A program made the translations under genes and the position numbers. From the NCBI RefSeq assembly GCF_963678635.1, contig NC_087066.1, forward strand, positions 43,947,624 through 44,011,623: a stretch of DNA of 64,000 nt. Direction: 5' to 3'. This document shows, one piece after another, positions 9,301 to 21,300 of this stretch. Position 1 is the first letter of the stretch, and every line of letters starts with the position of its first letter. Source of the DNA: Symsagittifera roscoffensis (lineage: Eukaryota > Xenacoelomorpha > Acoela > Convolutidae). A model generated the notes under the pieces. The model searched no databases. It was given only the letters and a program-made list of their open reading frames with translations, and was not told the origin of the DNA.

Positions 9301-12300
9301 TGTTTTATAGCACGATGGTTACAGTGAGTCTGTGGAGGACCTCTTGCCGACGGCCGAGAACTTCGAGAAGCTCAAGATGATGTACCAATACGTAAGTTGA
9401 AACATAGCCAGCATGCAGTTGCAAAATTGTTAATTAAGATTATTTCCGATAAAGAAATAACATACGAGCTGTTCAGGTTTTAACTGAGAACTGCTGACAT
9501 GTTGAAGATTTTTTGTGGTCTGAGTATTTTTTACTCGCCTTCAAGCATTCAACTTGGATGATGATGGGCCTCGAATTATTGATATTTCGGTTGAGACGCG
9601 CAGATTGACGCCGCTCCTCGCGTTCATGCAACGAGTTTTTTTTTCTTCGTTTTATTGGGCAAATTAAGTCACCTGGAAGTTTTTTTAAGCTTCCAGAATG
9701 TTTCATGATTTGATAAATCCAACAATGATCAGATAATGTTTTTTCCACTGAAAGTTTTAATAAGGGTTGCGATTAAAAAGCGTTATTTAATAAGAATATA
9801 GATTCTGAAGTAAACAACTCGTTTAACAAGATCACTTGAATCATTTGATAGCGTGCTGATTAGTAAACTCTTCTTGACGAGTTTCTCCGGCACACTTGGC
9901 TTAGAGTTAACGAGTTAGGACCTGTTTTTATTAATCAGTTTTCGGCTTCATAAAAATTATCGATCTATAGTTTGTCTGCTTATTTTTCGCCGAGTTTTAT
10001 TGTCTTTTACGTAATGTCGGTCACGTTGATTTTTAAATTTTTTTTAAGGAAAAAGTCTTAAAATTTGTCTTAGGATTGTTTGCGGTTCGTCTTGATTTCT
10101 TTTTAAGTTCATTTCTTTTGTTGAAAGGAAGGCAAAATCTATTATCGAACAGCAAAAGTGTAAAAGTCACGGAAAACGTGCTCAACTTCTAGTTTCGAAA
10201 ATGGATTTAAGTTTCAGATTTCCAGTGGAATAAAAATTTTACTTATTGATTCAGTTTTTTTTTCAAGTTGGGTTAATTTTATCAAAAAGTGTCAATCAGA
10301 AATTGTTCTTGAAATTCAAAGAGCCTTAAGGCTAAATATTTTTTACTTTGAAACTCAAAAGTTGAAATTTTGTTTTAAAAAACAGGTCGTTGTTGTTCTT
10401 TTTACAAAGCAAAGCTTGTGTTATAGTATGAACTATCTTTTTTTTTCGATCTAAGTCGCAAAGATTGTTGCGACAAAATGTGTTATCAATAACCAGCTAT
10501 TAAGTACAGCCAATGTTACAGATGTTAACACAGACTATTATATTACAAATAGCACTTTAGCTTCAAGGTATCATGGATCTGTAGTGGTAGGGGAGACCCA
10601 CAACAAAATAAGAGGGTTCAAACCTGGGCGGGCTTGGATGTTTTTAATGAACTATTTCGTATACTAGTTGAAATGTGTCCGCTCTATAAATTGAGGCATT
10701 TTACTTGGCAAAACTTTTTTTTTTCAAATTGACTGGTACTGCTAATGCGTCATAATTGCCTTGCATCGCTATACAATTATGTAGACTCCTAATTGGCGTG
10801 CGTCACTTAAGAAATTTTGTAGACCCTAAGTTTTAATCATTCAGTTTTTCCCAGTAGCATTATCGGTCATATTTTTGCTTGTGTATGTGAAGTGCAATTT
10901 CGCCTCTGTGTCCATTTCATTACATTTACTACTCTTTTCCAACTTTCTGTTGGCTATGTTTGTAATTGAAAGCGTTTTTGATTCAGTTGCAATTTGTTGG
11001 TTTACTATTTCTATGTTTGTTCAAATTCTTAAAAACTTTATTCAACCTAAATGACTTGGCTGAAATGGCATCGTCTTAGTGACCTAATCTTAGGTCTTCT
11101 GAAATGATGATTAGATTTTTACCCTTTGTGTGTTTCTGGAAGGTGAATGGCGTAAACGTTGCGAACTTCAAAACTGTATAGCTCAAAGTTTTTCATGGCA
11201 ATTTGTTGTTTTTGGCCTCAACGGGCGTTTACCTAATTTTTTTAGTCGGCTTAGTCCTGGCTTTTCAAATGTTTCTGAATCCTATTCAACGCCGTCACTT
11301 GTGTTGCTTGACGTGTTTTCCTCAAATTGAACATCATTCGAATAAAGCTTAAAAACTTTATTCAACCTAAATGACTTGGCTGAAATGGCATCGTCTTAGT
11401 GACCTAATCTTAGGTCTTCTGAAATGATGATTAGATTTTTACCCTTTGTGTGTTTCTGGAAGGTGAATGGCGTAAACGTTGCGAATTTCAAAACTGTATA
11501 GCTCAAAGTTTTTCATGGCAATTTGTTGTTTTTGGGCTCAACGGGCGTTTACCTAATTTTTTTGTCGGCTTAGTCCTGGCTTTTCAAATGTTTCTGAATC
11601 CTATTCAACGCCGTCACTTGTGTTGCTTGACGTGTTTTCCTCAAATTGAACATCATTAGAGATCAAAAAAAGTGGAAATTTTTGTAAATTTAGTTATTTT
11701 AACAGTTCAATTTCTTGTGTGCAATGCTTTGTTTGTTTGGCATCGTAAGTTATGCTGAGCTCTGCTTCGATTTCAACCTCTGTGCAATGAAGTTCCATTT
11801 TCGAAACTAAACGACAAGGTTCATTGTTTGCGCCCGTGGCATTTCTGTTATTGAACAACATAATGTAGGCCACGTTTTCATCATTCTATGTTTATTTTAG
11901 AGTGAAAGCACTCGGGCGATGTTCCAAGAAGAACGGGAACAAGCTCTGATGCAGTTAGACAGAATCCAGTCTGAACGAGATGAGCTGGGAGGCCGAGTGA
12001 TCCCACGTCTTGAGGCTCAGATAGCCAGTGTGCAGGAGCAGCTGCAAACTACACAAGCTAGAAGAGACGAACTGGAAAAGAAGTACACGAAAGCGAAACG
12101 ACTCATCAAAGATCTTACCACCGAATCGAACGAAATGAAGGAACACGTGAGATCTGTCAAGGAGCAAATGAACTCGATGAAAGAGGAATTTCAAGAGGAG
12201 AACTTCACGCTGCATGAAAAGATTGCGCTTCTAGAAGCCCAACTGCTGCAACAGGCGTCGACCGTAACCCAAATGCAAGCTGCAGGAAATTCTTCTGTTA

Positions 12301-15300
12301 ATGTAGCTGGAGAACAAGTGACTGCAGGAGGGTCGAGTGACGTCAGTGTCAGTCATGATTCAGTAAGCGGGTTGCATTCTGGGAGAGACGATGTTGTGAA
12401 CCAGACTCCGGTGATAGGAATTGAGCTGGAAAGCAGCCAAGCAAAAGGTAGAACTGTTTCATTTAAATGCTAGCAGATAATTGGCACAAACTTTGATCAT
12501 TTAGTTCACCGTGGATTGTTTTTGGGTCAATTCTAGATCTATTTGTAGAACTGGGCATGTTTAATATTTAATTGCCATTGATACAAATTACATGATCTTT
12601 GATATAAATTACATGATCTTTGATGGTTAAAGGGTTTTTAGGTACCGCGACAACTCGCAACAAAAGGCAACTAGCAAAATATTAAGAAAAAGACAACTCG
12701 CAGAAAGAGACAACTCCTGTAAAACTCGGAAGAAAATTAAATTTCCCTTTAATCTAAAATGTGAAACAAAAAAGCGGTAAAACATCAAAGCCTTTGGGGC
12801 GTCAAAATTGCTTCTGTATAAAGGAGTTTTCCTGGTCAAAGTTAAATGAAAGAGCTTCCAGCTGCGAAATTTCATCATTGTTTTCATAGTTTTTAAGAGT
12901 TTCTGATATACTTTATTGCAATTGTTTATATTTAGGACATTTATAGGGCTTTTCTCCGGATTTGAACCGACTCATGCGATTTTCGGTTAAACTTTGCTCC
13001 CTCCTTATTTGCTGTATGAAATTTGATACAATGGGGTGAGCATAGCGCTTTCCTAATTGAAAAGTTTTTTGCCATCCTTCCACCGACTTGTTAGCTTTTT
13101 TATTTCTATTTATCGCATTGCTGAACTGATTTCATATAGCTCGTATGATATCTGGATCTTTACGTAGAAATCCACGTACATATTCTCCAACTCACGTTTT
13201 TTCGAAATAATCGAGAGATGACTGCAGCTGCTCATTCTCAGTTGTTGCGTAGAGAGATTTAGTGCCAACTTCCCTTTCAGGAATGAGCGCCAGCGCAATA
13301 AATGATTCACTTTCTTTCTTAAGTCTTCGTCTTTTCTGTATGCAACCGCCAGTCCTAATTTTTGTATGTTTCGCCAAATGGCCTGCGCAAAACGAAAACA
13401 CACACTTCTACTGACGCTGTGAAGAATTCCGATTTTAAAGCAGAAATTGCTTCTTTTTCGAAATCAATAACAACTTTGTTTGCTCTAATAAAGGTTCATG
13501 TTCACGTAACTCTTGAAATACTTGTTGATATTGCTGTTGAGTTTTTAATGTAACAGAAAGTAAACCATTGGGAGGGAGCAGTAATTTATAACAGCATGTA
13601 CAGTATATACTTGAAGAATAATGCGGGACAACTTTTAATTGTGCCATCAGCGTGCCAAGTTGTTTAACGCTCGAGAATATCAAAGTTTGCCTCAGTGTGA
13701 ACATAAGAAGTCGGTCGGAATCTCTCGGCCCCGAGTCATGAGCGAAGAAATTTTACCCTCATAAAGTGATTTGAAGTTCCATGGGAATTGCGATGTCCAC
13801 CACGGTTTTTGGCACAACTCCAAAGTCTCTTTCTCGTTGAATCTCTTTTGCAGCCGACGTAATTTTGGGAATCTTTCCTGCGCACTCCTCAGAAACAGTG
13901 CTCGTTACGTTTTGATAAATAGATCGGGATGTTCTCGCGTTTTTTGTGCTCCTTCTTCAATTTTTTTGCATGACACTAAAAGCATTGTGGAAGTTTACAT
14001 TTTGCCCCTCAGTAGTACTGCCAATAGTTAAGAATACTTTTTGAAATTTTGTCAAAAAATTTTTTCCTACATTTCTCCTCAATTTTTAACTGCTATGCAC
14101 TTAACGGTAATGCTTTTTTGCTCCTTTTTGAACCGAATTTCTTGAAATTGTAGTTTAAAAAAATGTAAAAAAAAATTAAGACCTGTAGAAAACTGACTGT
14201 TCAGTTACTCGTTCATGAGGCAACACTGATTGTAAATGAACCGCTTCTTTTGCCACAAGTAAATCATCACGTGTATATACTTTTGATTTGCAAGGTCTTT
14301 TTGAGCATATCCAAGTTAATAGCCTTTTTTTTCATTAAATCGAACTTCATTAATTTTTTATCTTCAAATATCAAGATTAGTTTCCCGCGCTTGCTTGTAG
14401 TGAATTGCAACATTATTCGAATGAGTAGAAACGTAGTTAGAAACCAAATTGATGATATAAAAATAATTGCAATCAAGGGTTGGACTCAATTTCCACTGTT
14501 AAACGAACAAAAGTCTCAAATTTTTTCCCAATAACAGAAAGTAAACCAATGGGAGGGAGCAGTTGTTTATAACAGCATGTCCAGTAAATACTTGAAGAAT
14601 AACGCGGGCCATCTTTTAATTGTGCCATCAGCGTGTCAAGTTGTTTAACGCTCGAGAATGTCAAAGTTTGCCTCAGTGTGAACATAAGAAGTCGGTCGGA
14701 ATCTCTCGGCGCCGAGTCATGAGCGAAGAAATTTTACCCTCATAAAGTGATTTGAAGTTCCATGGGAATTGCGATGTCCACCACGGTTTTTGGCACAACT
14801 CCAAAGTCTCTTTCTCGTTGAATCTCTTTTGCAGCCGACGTAATTTTGGGAATCTTTCCTGCGCACTCCTCAGAAACAGTGCTCGTTACGTTTTGATAAA
14901 TAGATCGGGATGTTCTCGCGTTTTTTGTGCTCCTTCTTTAATTTTTTTGCATGACACTAAAAGCATTGTGGAAGTTTACATTTTGCCCCTCAGTAGTACT
15001 GCCAATAGTTAGGAATACTTTTTGAAATTTTGTCAAAGTTTTTTTTCCTACATTTCTCCTCAATTTTTAACTGCTAAGCACTTAACAGTAATGCTTTTTT
15101 GCTCCTTTTTGAACCGAATTTCTTGAAATTTTAGTTTGAAAAAATGTTAAAAAAAGTTAAGACCTGTAGAAAACTGACTGTTCAGTTACTCGTTCATGAG
15201 GCAACACTGATTGTAAATGAACTGCTTCTTTCGCCACAAGTAAATCATCACGTGTATATAATTTTGATTTGCAAGGTCTTTTTGAGCATATCCAAGTTAA

Positions 15301-18300
15301 TAGCCCATTTTTTTTTCATTAAATCGAACTTCATTAATTTTTTATCTTCAAAGATCAAGATTAGTTTCCCGCGCTTGCTTGTAGTGAATTGCAACATTAT
15401 TCGAATGAGTAGAAACGTAGTTAGAAACCAAATTGATGATATGAAAATAATTGCAATCAAGGGTTGGACTCAATTTTCACTGTTGAACGAACAAAAGACT
15501 CAAATTTTTTCCCAATAACAGAAAGTAAACCAATGGGAGGGAGCAGTTGTTTATAACAGCATGTCCAGTAAATACTTGAAGAATAACGCGGGACATATTT
15601 TAATTGTGCCATCAGCGTGCCAAGTTGTTTAACGCTCGAGAATGTCAAAGTTTGCCTCAGTGTGAACATAAGAAGTCGGTCGGAATCCCTCGGCCCCGAG
15701 GCATGAGCGTAGAAATTTTCCCCTCATAAAGGTGATTTGAAGTTCCATGGGAATTTCGATGTCCCCCACGGTTTTTGGCACAACTCCAAATTGTTTTTCT
15801 TGTTGAATCTCTCTTGCAACCGACGTAATTTTGGGCATCTTTGCTGCGCACTCCTCAGAAACAGTGCTCGTTACGTTTTGATAATAGATCGGTATGCTCT
15901 CGCGTGTTTTGTGCTCCTTCTTTAATTTTTTGCATGACACTAAAAGTATTGCGGAAATTTACATTTTGCCACCCCAGTTGTACTGCAAATAGTTAGGACT
16001 ACTTTTTGAAATTTTGTCAAAGTTTTTTTTTCCTACATTTCTCCTCAATTTTTAACTGCTATGCACTTACCGGTAATGCTTTTTTACTCCTTTTTGAACC
16101 GAATTTCTTGAAATTTTAGTTTGAAAAAATGTTAAAAAAAGTTAAGACCTGTAGAAAACTGACTGTTCAGTTACTCGTTCATGAGGCAACACTTATTGTA
16201 AATGAACTGCTTCTTCCGCCACAAGTAAATCATCACGTGTATATACTTTTGATTTGCAAGGTCTTTTTGAGCATATCCAAGTTAATAGCCCATTTTTTTT
16301 TTTTTCAATAAATCGAACTTCATTAATTTTTTATCTTCAAAGATCAAGATTAGTTTCCCGCGCTTGCTTGTAGTGAATTGCAATATTATTCGAATGAGTA
16401 GAAACGTAGTTAGAAACCAAATTGAGGATATAAAAATAATTGCAATCAAGGGTTGGACTCAATTTTCACTGTTAAACGAACAAAAGACTCAAATTTTTTC
16501 CCAATAACAGAAAGTAAACCAATGGGAGGGAGCAGTTGTTTATAACAGCATGTCCAGTAAATACTTGAAGAATAACGCGGGACATATTTTAATTGTGCCA
16601 TCAGCGTGCCAAGTTGTTTAACGCTCGAGAATGTCAAAGTTTGCCTCAGTGTGAACATAAGAAGTCGGTCGGAATCCCTCGGCCCCGAGGCATGAGCGTA
16701 GAAATTTTCCCCTCATAAAGGTGATTTGAAGTTCCATGGGAATACCGATGTCCCCCACGGTTTTTGGCACAACTCCAAATTGTTTTTCTTGTTGAATCTT
16801 TCTTGCAACCGACGTAATTTTGGGCATCTTTGCTGCGCACTCCTCAGAAACAGTGCTCGTTACGTTTTGATAATAGATCGGTATGCTCTCGCGTGTTTTG
16901 TGCTCCTTCTTTAATTTTTTGCATGACACTAAAAGTATTGCGGAAATTTACATTTTGCCACCCCAGTTGTACTGCAAATAGTTAGGACTACTTTTTGAAA
17001 TTTTGTCAAAGTTTTTTTTTCCTACATTTCTCAATTTTTAACTGCTATGCACTTACCGGTAATGCTTTTTTACTCCTTTTTGAACCGAATTTCTTGAAAT
17101 TGTAGTTTGAAAAATGCAAAAAAAAAGTTAAGACCTGTAGAAAACTGTTTTTTCAGTTACTCGCTCATGAGGCAACACTGATTGTAAATGATCCACTTCT
17201 TTCCCCACAAGTAAATCATCACGTGTGTATAATTGTGATTTGCAATGTCTTTTTGAGCATGTCCAATTTGTTAACCCATTTTTTTCATTAAATCGAACCT
17301 CATTATTTTTTTATCTTCAAAGATCAAGATTAGTTTCCCGCGCTTGCTTGTAATGAATTGCAAAATTATTTGAATGAGTAGAAACGTATTTAGAAACCAA
17401 AATGATGATATAAAAATTAATGCTATCTAGGTTTTGGACTCAATTTTTGGTGTTAAAGGAACAAAAAAGACTCATATTTTTTCGCAATAACTATTTTGAA
17501 TTAAGTATAAAATTTAAGTATACTGATTTTCAGTATTGGATTACGGCTCTTAGTTTAGGGATAATTTAAAGATTATCTTACGAGTTTATTGCGAGTTGTC
17601 GTAATTTCTATTTTATACAAGTTGGTTTTTTTTGCGAGTTGTCGTGTTAGGCTTTTAGTATTAATGAATGATGAAACGTTACGTCGTTACATGATGAGGT
17701 TATGGTTTTAGTTGCTTTTTTCATTTGAAGTGTAATGACGAGTGTTTTTGTTAAGATCGACACACTGAATTGATGACTGAGGCGAGGACGAGGAGCAGCT
17801 ACGTGGAGTCCCAGTTCAACCAGGTCATCCAACTCCTCGAGACCCCTCCTAGGAGATTCCATAACAGTATGTCATACTAATTCTGCTCACTGTTAAACCA
17901 AATTTTGAGGAAAATGAGTGTATTAGCCAGAAAATATACTTTTTAAACATACTTTTACTAGTTAACTATAAACAGAATTTTTGAACAAAATGATAACAAT
18001 ATTGTCACATAAACACAAAGATAATAAATATCGTTGAATTTGGAGACATTTTTCAGAAATACACCTCTGAACCAACGACTAGAAAAATTATGCAGGGAAA
18101 ACACGCTCAAGCCAATCCTCGCTTTAGAGAAACTTTTTCGAGTAAACAAAGAAGCTCATAAGCAGCAAAATACGTTGATAACATGATGATGCATGCTTTG
18201 ATCAATAATCATACCCTTTTTAAGATCTGTATATGACGAAACAATTCGTTTTTGCCTTACCATCCTTAAAAGAAAACACATTTTGTTAGGATCAAAATGA

Positions 18301-21300
18301 AATAGTTTGAAATGAAATTATGATGTTTACTTTAGGGTACGATGATGGAATGATCTCTGACGATGACATGTTGGACAGCAACAGCCAAGCAGAAAACAGA
18401 CTCAGTCGCAACAGCAACTCATTCAATCCCCTTCCCAACAACAACAGACCCGTGTCCACGGCATCTACAGCCTCATATACCAACAGTCAGATCGACCAAC
18501 AACACACCCCCAATCAGAACAGGAACTACACATCCCCAAACGAGGACAGTAACTCACACACGTCTCAATACTCTACGCCACAAGCGAAATCAACAGCTAG
18601 TAGTCATCGCAAACAGACGAATGGAGGAACCGCGAATGTGCAGGTAATTGAACAACTCTTATATGTGCGACCTTGATTGATAAACTGGATGTTATCATAA
18701 AAACAGATGTAACTGAACTAACCATAGTTAATGCCAAATTGTTTGCAATATCCTTTTCAATCAACGAATTTGGAAGAAGTTAGTTGAATTGAAACTTTTC
18801 TTTTTGACGTTTGGAACAAATTTTTCACTCTTGTCAGCATGTTTTGACCAATTTAATTGCTCAAGGTAGCCGATATTGCCATTTAGCGTTAACTATAAAA
18901 AGACACTGTTTTGTAATGTGAAAATATATATTCTTGTGTTCAAAAACCTTCAATAGAATCAAAATGGGAGCTCGAGGTGATAATTATAGGCACATTCTAT
19001 TTCTCAGCAACCATATCCTTGGTCGTTTTCGATAAACTTGCCAAGGAGCTGTATTAACCAGGGTAAACGCCCCCCTCCCCCACCCCCACCCCTCAATAAG
19101 TCGACCCCCTGACTACCCAAAGGTTCCACCCTTTGAACTATTTTGAGCTGATATCTATTTTTGGCTGACGGACCCTAAAACTTTTCAAAGGCTCCGTTGG
19201 AATCAATACATACTAATTTTGAGAGGGAAACGCGCGTCAAAAAACAATCTTTTCAGGCAAAATTTTGCAAAAAGTGCCTGGAAACGGCTTTGGCGCACCA
19301 AATTTGGTCAAATTAGGCTCTACATAGTGATTTGGGAGAGCTCAGATAATCAATTCGACATTTGGGAGAGCCCAGAAAATCAATTCGACGAAATTTTCGA
19401 AAATCTGATTTGTACGTTTTGATAATCCGGTAATTGTCGCCTCGATAGTCTAATTTTGATTTCGCGTTCATAATTTTTATCTTGAAAAATGTTTTAATTT
19501 AAAATTACCGAACTGATGATGTTAAGTTGAACGATGTGCTTTCAGATCATCACTAGGTTCTAGTCTGCTTCAGCTTAAACTGAAACTGAACTGCATATGA
19601 CTGACTGAACATAAGCTGTGAATGCAGTCTGAAACTTGAATAAAACTAGCAGTTCAAAAGTAGTAATAATTTAAATTCATTATCATGTGTATTTGATACC
19701 AAATTGACAAGATATTAGAACAAAACTTCTGTTTCTCATCGACACTGAAGTCAATTATTATTTTCAAATCGAGACTTTTTTGAAACAAAGACAAAAGTTT
19801 CTCTTTCGTTATTTGACAATTTTATTGATAATCAGTTTTCATGCTACAAATATTTTAAAGCTTTTGATGGTAACAATGTAAAGGATATGAAAACATCGTG
19901 ACTGTACTATAAATCATATTTTGTTATACCATCGTGACTTACATAAGTTAAAACTTGGACTATAAATTTTGTGTTTTGCAACAGCAAACTGCACCTAAAG
20001 CGTCAAGTCCAAACGAGAAAGTTATCTCGCGCAAGCTTCGTTTCTTCAAGAGCAGTTCAATACCTGAAAACGAGGAAGGCGAAACCCCCACCCAAAATGG
20101 GCCGGCAATAACTCTGCCCCCTCTCAAATTAAACCAACAAGACATAGCATCGCCGACGTCTCAATCGTCATCGAACGCAAATGAGAAAAGTATTGACGTT
20201 TCGCTGTTGAAGTACAAAGCGAGACTCGTGAAAAGTAGCCGCTCGATGGCTCGTAGACTTCTGCCGTCTCGTCATCGAAATAACCGGTCGGCAGCTCGCT
20301 GCGGAACAAATAATAATAAACAGGTGAAGTCAAAAAGAAACGAACTCGATTCGGATTCCGTGAATGTGAGAACGTAGCATGAAAACTTGACTTGTTCACT
20401 GTTGTTCACTAATTTCATCCTAGTTCATAGAAAACAACAAGAAGCATGGGACTAGAATAATCATCCGTTCTGTAATGGCAAGTTGCATCGGTTTTGTGCT
20501 GTGAAATAACTGATAAAAGACAATTTGTCATGTAAATATTTTTTTTGGTTCAATAATGTCGATGTTGTGACGTGTGGATGTGACAGTGAGTTTCCGTGAA
20601 ATTAAGTTAGGTGGTTGCATTGTTAGTTTGAATTGTTTCTATGAATGTGCATGTAATGTGTGTGAACCTGCGGCAGATGGTCATGAAAGTGCATTTAGAA
20701 GTATTAATTTGTCAACTACGGACAATACGTGTATGTAGGTTGGGATTGGCTGACCAGTTCAATTGCCTCCCGACTGTCCACAAAGCGTTGTGCTCAGTTC
20801 AGGGTCAAGCGATTAACATTAAAGCCATCAGAGCGATGAATCAGGGGAAAAAGTTTGAAATTAATTCCACGCAGTTTAGAAAACGGTCAGAATAGGGATA
20901 TATGATATAGTCAAACTACCTGTTGTTGACGAAATTAATTTAGGAGCAGGATTGAAAGTGTAGGACCTGGTGTGACTTTTTTGCTTCAGGGGCGCATCTA
21001 GGATTTACTCGAGGTAGAGGGAAGGGAGGGTGGCATTTTCGAAAAATGTTGTCGACCTTTTTTTAGGTCGACCATATTGATTTTCCGAGCTCTCCCAAAG
21101 CACCAAAAATACTGGCCAAATTTTCTGCGTCGCAAGCTAAATTTCGAAAAAACAGGCCAAAAAAGGCGTTTTTAGTCACGTTTTGGAAATTTCAAATTTT
21201 GCTATATGGAATATAATCATTTTATATTGTTAATTAGTATATATTGACCTCAAAATTAGTATTTATTGGCGCATTTAGAAAAATTTTAGGGTCCGTCACC

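Larger units (their letters stand above)
12643..17649 (-). mobile_element. FLYWCH/MULE-type DNA transposon with internal tandem amplification
   Basis: Terminal inverted repeats are CGACAACTCGCAA (12648-12660) and its reverse complement at 17632-17644. A second inner copy occurs at each end (12692-12702; 17589-17601). Similarity extends to TACCGCGAC versus TAACACGAC at the tips. GTTTTTAG (12634) and GCTTTTAG (17651) form an imperfect candidate target duplication. Between them lies a decayed minus-strand transposase: a FLYWCH-like start ([12 protein letters not shown]), a MULE N-terminal region, [13 protein letters not shown], and a C-terminal part ([20 protein letters not shown]). The N-terminal/5' part is repeated four times. 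The whole element sits in intron 6. Confidence 0.8.

Noticed and set aside
11130-11659. A duplicated short gene from two similar ORFs
   Set aside because: The frame changes between copies after one indel and shows no conservation pressure; it is an intronic duplication.
13552-17490. Four regular repeats suggesting a CRISPR-like array
   Set aside because: Units are ~985 bp, contain transposase coding remnants and sit in an animal intron; there is no short-repeat/spacer pattern.
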